Shown piece by piece: positions 29,522-36,746 of a stretch of 64,000 bases of DNA. A program made the translations under genes and the position numbers. Location of the stretch: the NCBI RefSeq assembly GCF_029433105.1, contig NZ_JARNTW010000006.1, positions 124,001-188,000 on the forward strand, written 5' to 3'. The DNA comes from Runella sp. MFBS21. Lineage in GTDB: Bacteria; Bacteroidota; Bacteroidia; Cytophagales; Spirosomataceae. The first letter of the stretch is position 1, and each line of letters starts with the position of its first letter. The notes below the pieces were generated by a model. The model was given only the letters and a program-made list of their open reading frames with translations. It was not told the origin of the DNA and made no database searches.

Positions 29522-30046
29522 ATGATTACAATTGTAGTCGGTACCAATCGCCGCCGTTCTAAGTCAAAACAAGTGGCCGAGTTTTATCAGAAATTACTCA
29601 CCAACTTAAATACCACAAGTCAGATTTTAGACCTGTCTGATCTTCCTGATGATTTTATAAGAACGGCATTGTATGAAAATAATGGTAAAAACGAAACGTT
29701 TAATAACTTTCGACAAATGATGCATGAGTCAAATAAGTACGTTTTTATTGTCCCTGAATACAACAATTCTTATCCTGGTGCTTTGAAAGTATTTATTGAT
29801 GGCTTGAGCTACCCGAGCGAATTGCTCCATAAAAAAGCAGCTCTAGTAGGAATTTCTGATGGTATGCAAGGAGGAGCCTTGGCGCTGAGTCATCTTAATG
29901 ATGTATTTAACTACCTTGGTATGAATGTACTCGCCCAACGCGTCAAGATTCCGTTTATGAAAAAAAACTTTGTTGAAGGTAGCATTCAAGACAATCTTAT
30001 CAACAGACTTATCCACGAACAAGCAGAATTGTTAGTAAATTTTTAA
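29522..30046 (+). CDS. NADPH-dependent FMN reductase family protein
   Basis: A 174-residue flavodoxin-fold protein: VGTNRRRSKSKQVAEFY is the phosphate loop for FMN, FIVPEYNNSYPGALKVFIDGL the isoalloxazine contact, and VGISDGMQGGALALSHL the later conserved block. Such enzymes reduce FMN, quinones or azo compounds with NADPH. The 197-bp gap upstream, shared with the divergent aldolase gene, shows no clear TAnnTTTG box. A small unknown gene follows after 43 bp and may be cotranscribed. Confidence 0.9.
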   Translation: MITIVVGTNRRRSKSKQVAEFYQKLLTNLNTTSQILDLSDLPDDFIRTALYENNGKNETFNNFRQMMHESNKYVFIVPEYNNSYPGALKVFIDGLSYPSELLHKKAALVGISDGMQGGALALSHLNDVFNYLGMNVLAQRVKIPFMKKNFVEGSIQDNLINRLIHEQAELLVNF

Positions 30047-30089
30047 ATTGCCGCCATTCCAAATTTATCATCCATAAAATCATTGACAT

Positions 30090-30347
30090 ATGGCACACAG
30101 TTTTGATATTCCTTTTGAGGGTCCTTCCGACAAAATCTTAGAAAAAGCAAAAAAAGCAATCGAAGCAGGTAATGGCACCATGAGTGGCGACCCCCTCAAG
30201 GGTTCGTTTTCGCTACCCGCCGGTATTAGTAAGGTAAAGGGAGAGTATTTGGTAGACAACAGCACCCTAAAAGTGACAATCACCGATAAGCCGATTTATG
30301 TGAGCGGCGACATGATTGAAAATATCCTCAAAAAGCATCTCGCTTAA
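30090..30347 (+). CDS. Small hypothetical protein (85 residues)
   Basis: A complete short frame, MAHSFDIPFEGPSDKILEKA onward, with an amphipathic helix (residues 13-27) and three beta strands (GSFSLPAG, GEYLVDNSTLKVTITDKP). A helix-plus-sheet arrangement like this resembles the polyhydroxyalkanoic-acid system small proteins or a minimal SRPBCC-like fold, but I am not sure of either. It ends just before a strong palindromic terminator, which supports it being a real gene. Confidence 0.75.
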   Translation: MAHSFDIPFEGPSDKILEKAKKAIEAGNGTMSGDPLKGSFSLPAGISKVKGEYLVDNSTLKVTITDKPIYVSGDMIENILKKHLA

Positions 30348-30354
30348 AAAAACA

Positions 30355-30390
30355 CCAAGGTCATAGAGCGGCGGCGGTCTATGACCTTGG
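30355..30390. terminator. Bidirectional terminator between the 85-residue gene and the YheT gene
   Basis: Perfect 13-bp arms (30355-30367 and 30378-30390) flank a GCGGCGGCGG loop. On the minus strand seven T follow directly, so it mainly ends the hydrolase gene; on the plus strand the tail is weaker (ATTTAAAAA). The right arm also encodes the last codons and the stop of the hydrolase. Confidence 0.9.
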
Positions 30391-31347
30391 ATTTAAAAAC
30401 TCTAGTGCTCTTCTCTCCGCCCAGGTATATTCGTCGTTTTTGACCAAAAAACCCACATGCCCTCCTGTCTTGGGCGTTTCAACAAAAATCAAATCGTGCT
30501 TTTCGGCCAAAGATTTAGGCACGCAATCTTCATTGAGAATGGGGTCGTTTTGAGCATTACAAATCAACACGGGGACTTTGATATCTTTAATAAAATTGGC
30601 CGCCGAGGCTTGTTCATAAAAATCATTCGCATCGCGATATCCATTAATAGGGGCCGAAAAAAAATCATCAAAATCTTTCCAGACTTTCACCTTCTGTAGA
30701 TTATTCAAGTCAATCTTACCCGGATGAAGCGCCGCTTTATGCGCCATTTTCTTGACCAATTTTTTCATAAACCTTTCTCGATAAAGACGGTTGGAAGGGA
30801 GGTCGAGCAGTTGGGCACTTGTCTTGAGATTGGTAGGTGCTGAAAAGGCTGCAACCCCACGGATAATGTCAGGCATATTTCGACCCTGTACACCGGCATA
30901 TTTGAGGGCAATGTTGCCGCCCATACTATAGCCCACCAACACCACCCTCTCGTAATTTTTGGTACAAATCGCATGATTGATGACCTCACTTATATCTCCG
31001 ATTTCGCCATGATTGTAGAGCCGAAAGGCTCGATTCATTTCTCCGCTACACGAACGACAATTCCACGCCAACACATCCCATCCGTGCTGCGCAAAAAGTT
31101 TGGCAGTCCCTTTCATATAATGCCGATGAGAGTCCCCCTCCAACCCGTGCGTTAAGACGACCAGTTTTTTGCTGGATTTGTCAATCCAATCAATATCCAC
31201 AAAATCCCCATCAGAAAGCGTAAACCGCTCTCGCTCATACACTACTCCTTCAACCTTTCGTAACAAACTAGGTACAACTGTCTGTAAGTGACCATTAAAC
31301 AAATACCGTGGAGCACCCGGATAAGAAGACTGACGAATAATGGGCAT
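30379..31347 (-). CDS. YheT family alpha/beta hydrolase
   Basis: A 322-residue hydrolase when started at 31347, where MPIIRQSSYPGAPRYLFNGH gives the usual YheT N-terminus; an ATG at 31407 would add 20 basic residues. The nucleophile elbow is GYSMGGN, the oxyanion region VLTHGLEGDSHRHYM, and the catalytic acid and base lie in NAQNDPILNED and GGHVGF. The Cys-containing WNCRSCSGEMNR loop is a YheT hallmark. These enzymes are thought to act on esters of fatty acids; the bacterial role is poorly known. The stop codon sits in the terminator. Confidence 0.9.
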   Translation of the reverse strand: MPIIRQSSYPGAPRYLFNGHLQTVVPSLLRKVEGVVYERERFTLSDGDFVDIDWIDKSSKKLVVLTHGLEGDSHRHYMKGTAKLFAQHGWDVLAWNCRSCSGEMNRAFRLYNHGEIGDISEVINHAICTKNYERVVLVGYSMGGNIALKYAGVQGRNMPDIIRGVAAFSAPTNLKTSAQLLDLPSNRLYRERFMKKLVKKMAHKAALHPGKIDLNNLQKVKVWKDFDDFFSAPINGYRDANDFYEQASAANFIKDIKVPVLICNAQNDPILNEDCVPKSLAEKHDLIFVETPKTGGHVGFLVKNDEYTWAERRALEFLNPRS

Positions 31348-31458
31348 GGTTTTATGTTTTTGCAAAGTTGAAAGTATTTTTTCAGAAATCCTTTTTGTAC
31401 TTGCCAAAGATTATTCTGAATTTATTCCTAAACTTCATTAGTCCGTTGATCCGATAGG

Positions 31459-31489
31459 TTGATAGAGTAGAACTTTAGACCTAACTTTG
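31459..31489 (+). promoter_or_regulatory. Promoter of the cysteine desulfurase gene
   Basis: TTG (31459-31461), 20 bp, TAACTTTG (31482-31489) followed by CGG: a textbook Bacteroidota promoter. It overlaps the first in-frame ATG at 31487, showing that the real start is the later one at 31538. Confidence 0.75.
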
Positions 31490-31537
31490 CGGTTAGATTT
31501 TTTATATACAATCAACAACTATAAACTCTGTATCACG

Positions 31538-32698
31538 ATGATACGTTCTCTTTCCGACCGTGTATATTTGGACAATGCCGCTACCACCCCTATCGACCGT
31601 GAAGTAATCGAAGCCATGCTTCCGTGGTTGACAGAACAATACGGCAATCCTTCGTCTATCCATGGTCATGGACGAGTAGTAAAATCAGCCATAGAGCAAT
31701 CTCGCAAAACTGTAGCTAATTTGCTCAACACGTCGCCGGCTCAGATTTTCTTTACATCAGGAGGTACAGAGGCCGACAATACGGCCATCACGTGTAGCAT
31801 AGAGTGCTATCAACTTACCCACGCTATTTCGTCACCGCTAGAGCATCATGCAGTATTGCATACTTTAGAACATCTAGCAAAAGCAGGGAAAATAAAACTC
31901 AGCATGGTAAACCTCGACGCCAAAGGTCATGTAGATTTAAACCATTTGGAAGAATTGCTTCGTACTTCGCCGCGCTCTTTGGTATCGCTCATGCACGGCA
32001 ACAACGAAATCGGCAACTTGTTGGATTTGGAGATAGTAGGAAATCTATGTGAACAATACAACGCCATTTTTCATAGTGATACAGTACAAACTATGGGACA
32101 TTTGAGACATGATTTAAAACACCTCAAAACGCATTTTATAGTGGGCGCTGCTCACAAATTCAACGGTCCTAAAGGAGTAGGCTTTTTGTTTGTGAATGAT
32201 AACATCAAAATAACTCCTTACATCTATGGCGGCGCTCAAGAGCGCAATATGCGCGGCGGTACTGAAAATGTATATGGAATTGTAGGATTAGCCAAAGCAC
32301 TTGAAATTGCTTATCGAGATATGGACGCGCATCGCCAACATCTGGAAACGCTAAAGAAAAGAATGATTGCAGGATTTCGCGATAAGATAGAGGGCGTACG
32401 CTTCAACGGAGATTGCGACAACCTAGAACTTAGTAATTATACAGTATTGAATGTTAGCCTTCCAGCCTCTGACATTAGCGATATGTTGCTTTTCAACTTA
32501 GACATCGCCAAAATCTCTGCTTCCGGGGGTAGTGCTTGCTCAAGTGGCTCAGAAGTAGGCTCACATGTATTAGGAGCATTGGGCGTTAGCCCTGACCGAG
32601 GGAATGTTCGCTTTTCGTTTGGGAAATACAATACTGAAACCGAAATAGACTATGCAGTAGAGACCGTCGCTGAAATGTATAAAACCGTAGCAGTTTGA
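31538..32698 (+). CDS. Cysteine desulfurase (NifS/IscS-like)
   Basis: A 386-residue PLP enzyme that takes sulfur from cysteine for Fe-S clusters and thio-cofactors. Conserved parts: VYLDNAATTP at the N-terminus, SGGTEADNTAI, HGNNEIGN, the PLP Lys K207 in AAHKFNGPKG, the RGGTENV block and the persulfide Cys C334 in GGSACSSGS. The C334 loop with several Ser is of the class I (IscS/NifS) type. No isc or suf scaffold gene is near, so it may supply tRNA or general sulfur. Start chosen at 31538 because the promoter overlaps the earlier ATG. Confidence 0.93.
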   Translation: MIRSLSDRVYLDNAATTPIDREVIEAMLPWLTEQYGNPSSIHGHGRVVKSAIEQSRKTVANLLNTSPAQIFFTSGGTEADNTAITCSIECYQLTHAISSPLEHHAVLHTLEHLAKAGKIKLSMVNLDAKGHVDLNHLEELLRTSPRSLVSLMHGNNEIGNLLDLEIVGNLCEQYNAIFHSDTVQTMGHLRHDLKHLKTHFIVGAAHKFNGPKGVGFLFVNDNIKITPYIYGGAQERNMRGGTENVYGIVGLAKALEIAYRDMDAHRQHLETLKKRMIAGFRDKIEGVRFNGDCDNLELSNYTVLNVSLPASDISDMLLFNLDIAKISASGGSACSSGSEVGSHVLGALGVSPDRGNVRFSFGKYNTETEIDYAVETVAEMYKTVAV

Positions 32699-32881
32699 TA
32701 ATGCTGATCGAAAAAGAGATACACTAAAGATTGGAGAGTATGATAGCCCGACAGAACGTCAAAATTTGTCGTCAAAAAGGTTTATGTTTGACTTCTACGA
32801 AGTCCTTATTGTAAATGAGAAAACTCCATGCTACAAAGATTAGGCTTCTCCGAAGCCATTCTTACATAAAAACATTCTCAT
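32699..32881. repeat. Intergenic run of micro-hairpins ahead of repeat copy A
   Basis: No ORF is supported here. Two tiny perfect hairpins with 3-nt loops occur: GACTTC-TAC-GAAGTC (32790-32804) and GGCTTC-TCC-GAAGCC (32843-32857). GCTACAAA at 32830-32837 is matched by TTTGTAGC at 32906-32913 inside repeat copy A, making an outer frame around the second hairpin and the first one of copy A. Confidence 0.6.
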
Positions 32882-33110
32882 ATTCTGCCTCGGAGAGGCG
32901 CAAGGTTTGTAGCTGAAAAGTCCCCCTCAAAAAACAAATGACTTCGGAGAAGTCAAACCTCAGCAGAATATTAAACGACATTTATAAAAAGGATAGCTAC
33001 CATAACTACTATGATAAACATAAAAAGACCTTCTATTTGCATTTGAGAATTTTTTGTACTTACTCAAAAACACAAATCAGAAGGTCTCATCTATGAATCA
33101 CCTAACTTCG
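32882..33110. repeat. Dispersed intergenic repeat, copy A
   Basis: About 210-230 bp clearly related to 36331-36543. Shared blocks in order: ATTCTGCCTCGGAGAGGCGC (hairpin GCCTC-GGA-GAGGC, 32887-32899), TTGTAGCT, AAAAAACAAATGACTTCGGA (hairpin TGACTTC-GGA-GAAGTCA, 32939-32955), AAAAAGGATAGYTACC, and a 62-nt hairpin 33026-33087 (stem AGACCTTCT/AGAAGGTCT, then ATTTG/CAAAT with one bulged C, then TTTGAG/CTCAAA). The spacers between blocks have diverged. It lies between the convergent cysteine desulfurase and lysS genes. I know no name for it; it could be a miniature mobile element or a structured RNA. Confidence 0.8.
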
Positions 33111-33131
33111 GAAGGATTCATGTTTTTTATT
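33093..33131 (+). terminator. Terminator-like hairpin at the end of repeat copy A
   Basis: ATGAAT (33093-33098) pairs with ATTCAT (33116-33121), with CCT/AGG inside, followed by G and a T-rich run (TTTTTTATTTA). It would stop plus-strand transcripts coming through the repeat, just before the lysS stop codon. Confidence 0.5.
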
Positions 33132-33135
33132 TATA

Positions 33136-34845
33136 TTAAGCTATCCACGCTTCTACCTCTTCTTTTTTAGGCATTGATGCATCGATTTTCAACTTCTTGC
33201 GCAACCCTCCCAAGTCATTAAATACTTTATTGGGATTCGCTTCTTTGAGAGCCTCAATGGTCAAAAAGCCCATTTTTTGTAAAGCAGGTACCCAAATTGC
33301 GGGCACACCTTGCGCTACATAGTCAGCCTCAGTCGCCATTTCTACTTTCTTTTCAGGGCGCATTTGTGGGAAAAACAATACTTCCTGAATGCTTGTTTGG
33401 TCCGTAAGCATCATGGTAAGTCGGTCTATCCCGATGCCGATGCCCGAAGTAGTAGGCATTCCGTATTCTAATGAGCGAATAAAATCTTCGTCCATCGCCA
33501 TTGCTTCCTCATCTCCACGTTCGGCCAAACGCAACTGCTCTTCAAAACGCTCACGTTGGTCGATAGGGTCATTTAGCTCCGAATAGGCATTAGCTACTTC
33601 TTTTCCATTGATAAACAACTCAAAACGCTCCACAAGACCTGGTTTGCTACGGTGCTTTTTGGTCAATGGCGACATTTCGACGGGATAATCGATGATAAAC
33701 GTAGGCTGAATAAGGTTATCCTCTACTTTAGCCCCAAAAATCTCATCAATGAGCTTCGCTACGCCCATAGTGCTATCGGTTTCGATACCCCATTGTTTAC
33801 ATTGAGCGATAAGCTCTTCTTCGGTTTTACCTTCTACATTGACTCCCGTAAACTTCTCAATTGCCTCAAAAATGCTCAATCGCTCATAAGGCCCCGCAAA
33901 ATCAATTTCGTTGCCCCACGATTGTACTTTTGTAGTGCCATGTACCGCCAAAGCCACTTTTTCGAGGATTTCTTCGGTGATGTTCATCATCCAATGATAA
34001 TCTTTGTAAGCCACATAAAACTCCAAAGAAGTAAACTCAGGATTATGAGTACGGTCCATGCCTTCGTTGCGAAACATTTTTCCAAACTCGTATACGCCGT
34101 CAAAACCTCCTACGATAAGGCGTTTGAGGTAAAGTTCGTTGGCAATACGCATATACAAAGGCATATCAAGCGTATTGTGGTGGGTTTTGAAAGGCCGCGC
34201 CGTTGCTCCCCCGTGAATAGGCTGTAAAATGGGTGTTTCTACTTCGAGCCAACCCTTATCATCAAAAATGCGGCGCATGGTGCTGATGATTTTGGCTCGT
34301 TTCACAAAAATATCTTTCACGTGAGGGTTCACAATCAAATCCACATACCGCTGACGATAGCGCAGTTCTGGGTCAGTAAAGCCATCGTAGGTTTTGCCAT
34401 CGGCCTCTTTTACCACAGGTAGAGGCTTTAAAGATTTATTGAGAATCTTAAACTCTTGGACATGAATAGAAACTTCGCCCGTTTGGGTTGTAAATACATA
34501 CCCTTTTACACCGATAATGTCGCCAATATCAAGTAGTTTCTTAAAAACCGTATTGTAAAGCGTTTTGTCATCTCCGGGGCACAAATCATCACGGCGAAAA
34601 TAAAGCTGAATACGCCCTGTACTGTCTTGTAACTCTACAAAAGAAGCACTTCCCATGATGCGAAAGCTCATCAAACGCCCTGCAATGGCGACACTTTTAT
34701 AGTTAAGCTTATCGTTTTCGTAGTTTTTATGAATATCAGCCGCGGTAACATTGACCTCAAACATCTCGGCTGGATAGGGGTCTATCCCCATTTTCATCAA
34801 TTCTTCGCGCTTTTGTCGGCGCAATAATTCCTGTTCGCTTAGCAT
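33136..34845 (-). CDS. lysS: Lysine--tRNA ligase
   Basis: A 569-residue class II lysyl-tRNA synthetase. The OB-fold anticodon domain spans about residues 50-150 (VAIAGRLMSFRIMGSASFVELQD); class II motif 1 (IISTMRRIFDDKGWLEVETPIL), motif 2 (MFRNEGMDRTHNPEFTSLEFYVAY) and motif 3 (GIGIGIDRLTMMLTD) follow. After the usual end FFPQMRPEKK there are about 60 extra residues with a helical bundle (VQALQKMGFLTIEALKEANPNK-like), a tail seen in many Bacteroidota LysRS. A TAATTTTG box lies upstream on the minus strand at 34933-34926. Confidence 0.96.
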   Translation of the reverse strand: MLSEQELLRRQKREELMKMGIDPYPAEMFEVNVTAADIHKNYENDKLNYKSVAIAGRLMSFRIMGSASFVELQDSTGRIQLYFRRDDLCPGDDKTLYNTVFKKLLDIGDIIGVKGYVFTTQTGEVSIHVQEFKILNKSLKPLPVVKEADGKTYDGFTDPELRYRQRYVDLIVNPHVKDIFVKRAKIISTMRRIFDDKGWLEVETPILQPIHGGATARPFKTHHNTLDMPLYMRIANELYLKRLIVGGFDGVYEFGKMFRNEGMDRTHNPEFTSLEFYVAYKDYHWMMNITEEILEKVALAVHGTTKVQSWGNEIDFAGPYERLSIFEAIEKFTGVNVEGKTEEELIAQCKQWGIETDSTMGVAKLIDEIFGAKVEDNLIQPTFIIDYPVEMSPLTKKHRSKPGLVERFELFINGKEVANAYSELNDPIDQRERFEEQLRLAERGDEEAMAMDEDFIRSLEYGMPTTSGIGIGIDRLTMMLTDQTSIQEVLFFPQMRPEKKVEMATEADYVAQGVPAIWVPALQKMGFLTIEALKEANPNKVFNDLGGLRKKLKIDASMPKKEEVEAWIA

Positions 34846-35125
34846 TAGTGTTGGTATTTTGCGGGTTTTATCACCGCTTTATTACTCGTATAAGAAGTCT
34901 TTTTGTGCTTCTAAAAACAATCTGGCAAAATTAAGAAAAATAACGGGTTTCGTTGAGAGATTGTTTAAGCCTATTGGTGATTATGGGCTGCCTTTTATCA
35001 AACTTTTCAAGAGAGTTTATCTTTTCACCATTCTTAAAGCAGGCTGACCGTTCGTCCAAATTCACAAGTTTTTAGTCCCAAAACAAACTATCATTGTGAT
35101 ATCATTTTAATATCAATATACTCGC

Positions 35126-35977
35126 ATGAAAGAAAAAGAACTTACCTCCGCCTCTGGTTATGTATTTGTTGTTTTAGGCATATTGCTTTGGCTTTTTGGG
35201 GGCATGTTTGCCTCTAGCAATGCTGGTGCATTGGCCGCCCTTACTTTTATTGCAGGGGTCATCATGACAGCTGGTCTTACCGTTATCAACCCCAACGAAG
35301 CCGCCGTTGCTACTTTTTTTGGAGAGTACATCGGCACCATGAAGCAAAATGGATTGCGATGGGTCAATCCTCTCTATCGCCGCCGGAAAATAAGCCTCCG
35401 GGCTCGTAATCTCAACGGACAAAAGTTGAAAGTAAACGACAAAATGGGCAACCCTATCGAAATCGCTGCTGTAGTGGTCTGGAACGTTGAAGATACCGCC
35501 AAAGCCGTTTTTGAAGTAGATGACTACCAAAAATTCGTCGAAATACAGTCGGAAGCCGCCGTAAGAAAATTAGCGGGTATGTACTGCTACGATACTATCG
35601 AAGACGAAGATGCCACGATTACTTTGCGCGATGGCTCCGGAAAAATCAATGAGATGCTCGAACAAGAGCTCAACGAACGCCTCGAACGTGCGGGCGTAGC
35701 CGTGCTAGAAGCTCGCATTAGCCACTTGGCCTACTCACCCGAAATCGCCGGGGCTATGCTTCAACGTCAGCAAGCTTCGGCTGTGGTAGCAGCCCGCAAA
35801 CAAATCGTGGACGGTGCCGTAGGCATGGTAGAAATGGCCCTCGCCAAACTCTCCGAAAAAGAAATTGTACATCTCGACGAAGAGCGCAAAGCCGCTATGG
35901 TCAGCAACTTGCTGGTAGTTCTTTGTGGCGAAAAATCCGTCAGTCCCGTAGTCAATACGGGCACACTCTACAATTAA
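35126..35977 (+). CDS. SPFH domain membrane protein
   Basis: A 283-residue stomatin/prohibitin-like protein: two adjacent membrane helices (residues ~12-55, [16 protein letters not shown] and [17 protein letters not shown]), then the SPFH domain opening with [19 protein letters not shown] and [20 protein letters not shown], and a C-terminal Ala-rich coiled region ([22 protein letters not shown]). Such proteins form oligomeric membrane scaffolds. A small ribbon-helix-helix gene follows after 98 bp; the same pair occurs in many Bacteroidota, but its meaning is unclear. Confidence 0.9.
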   Translation: MKEKELTSASGYVFVVLGILLWLFGGMFASSNAGALAALTFIAGVIMTAGLTVINPNEAAVATFFGEYIGTMKQNGLRWVNPLYRRRKISLRARNLNGQKLKVNDKMGNPIEIAAVVVWNVEDTAKAVFEVDDYQKFVEIQSEAAVRKLAGMYCYDTIEDEDATITLRDGSGKINEMLEQELNERLERAGVAVLEARISHLAYSPEIAGAMLQRQQASAVVAARKQIVDGAVGMVEMALAKLSEKEIVHLDEERKAAMVSNLLVVLCGEKSVSPVVNTGTLYN

Positions 35978-35999
35978 TCTTTCGTATAATAGCGTGATG

Positions 36000-36044
36000 G
36001 TCAGAAAAGTTTCTTTTGAAAGAAAGGGCTTTTCTGACATTTTT
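36000..36044 (+). terminator. Terminator between the SPFH and RHH genes
   Basis: Arms GTCAGAAAAG (36000-36009) and CTTTTCTGAC (36029-36038) pair perfectly, with an inner TTTCTT/AAGAAA pairing, followed by ATTTTTG. It may limit read-through from the SPFH gene into the RHH gene. Confidence 0.75.
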
Positions 36045-36075
36045 GCTTCTCAATCACCCTTGATAAAGGTTTACG

Positions 36076-36255
36076 ATGGCTAGTGAAAAAAAAGCATTTG
36101 TACTCAGAATCAGCCCCGAGATGTTGAAAGAACTTGAGCTATGGGCACAAGAAGAATTTAGAAGTACAAATGGTCAAATAGAATACCTCTTGAGCGACGC
36201 GCTCCGCAAGCGGCGGAAGGCTAGCAAACAATCGCCCCCTTCAACTCCTGAATAA
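36076..36255 (+). CDS. Small Arc/CopG-like ribbon-helix-helix protein
   Basis: A 59-residue frame: MASEKKAFVLRISPEMLKEL, then an acidic helix, a second helix and a basic Pro tail ending PPSTPE. The strand KAFVLRIS followed by two helices (PEMLKELELWAQEEF and STNGQIEYLLSDALRKR) is the MetJ/Arc ribbon-helix-helix DNA-binding fold. It probably dimerises and binds DNA, perhaps its own region or that of the SPFH gene. It is too short for most gene finders but has good codon structure and a classic fold. No toxin gene follows, so it is not an evident antitoxin. Confidence 0.8.
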   Translation: MASEKKAFVLRISPEMLKELELWAQEEFRSTNGQIEYLLSDALRKRRKASKQSPPSTPE

Positions 36256-36746
36256 AATTTTAGGAGTCTTTCCGAGCGTAACAGCTAGCATATAAGAGGT
36301 ATCAAATAGAAGCTATGCTTCCAAAACGGCATTCTGCCTCGGAGAGGCGCAAGGCTTGTAGCTAACAAGCACAAAAAACAAATGACTTCGGAGAAGTCAA
36401 ACAGAAGCTTACTTGAAGAGAAAATCAAAGGGCATTTGTAAAAAGGATAGTTACCAAGCATAAAAAGACCTTCTGTTTACATTTGAGAGTTTGTAACTAC
36501 TCAAACAAAAATCAGAAGGTCTTTTTTGAATCATCTAAATTCGCGATGACCCATGTTGATGGAAAATTAAGCTTCTCTTTTTTGTTTGGCTACTACCCAA
36601 TTCGGGGAACAAGTCCCACAAAAGCACTAAAAAATATTAGTTACGTTTTATTGAAAGTGAGTATATTTGGGGAATAGTCGAAATGGCTTTGGCTATTGCC
36701 TACCCGTTGGCTGCAAGGCTATTTGACACCCTACAAACTTTGAAAG
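36256..36746 (+). other. 491-bp gap holding repeat copy B and a candidate promoter
   Basis: Besides copy B, the stretch 36544-36746 is AT-rich and non-coding as far as I can see. TTA (36641-36643), 18 bp, and TATATTTG (36662-36669) form a reasonable Bacteroidota promoter for the gene at 36747. GTTGGCT at 36706-36712 is one base from an integron core site GTTRRRY and could mark the 5' edge of an inserted cassette. Confidence 0.4.
36331..36543. repeat. Dispersed intergenic repeat, copy B
   Basis: The second copy of the element at 32882-33110, in the same orientation. It has GCCTC-GGA-GAGGC (36336-36348), TGACTTC-GGA-GAAGTCA (36383-36399), AAAAAGGATAGTTACC and the long hairpin 36466-36522 (AGACCTTCT/AGAAGGTCT, GTTT/AAAT, TTTGAG 36482-36487 / CTCAAA 36500-36505), closed by TTTTTT. 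The A-U pair of copy A after the bulge (A33035-T33077) is replaced here by G-U (G36475-T36512), which keeps the stem. The copy lies between the RHH gene and the HEPN-like gene. Confidence 0.8.

Noticed and set aside
33652-34227. 191-codon plus-strand frame inside lysS
   Set aside because: Fully antisense to well-conserved lysyl-tRNA synthetase motifs; no start signal or family features.
34859-35047. 62-codon frame between lysS and the SPFH gene
   Set aside because: Overlaps the likely lysS promoter region; basic, irregular translation without a domain.
36076-36255. RHH gene as an antitoxin
   Set aside because: No toxin gene overlaps or follows it; the next ORF is ~490 bp away behind a repeat and has another likely origin.
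36483-36677. 64-codon frame in repeat copy B
   Set aside because: It starts inside the hairpin that is non-coding in copy A and runs over the candidate promoter of the next gene.
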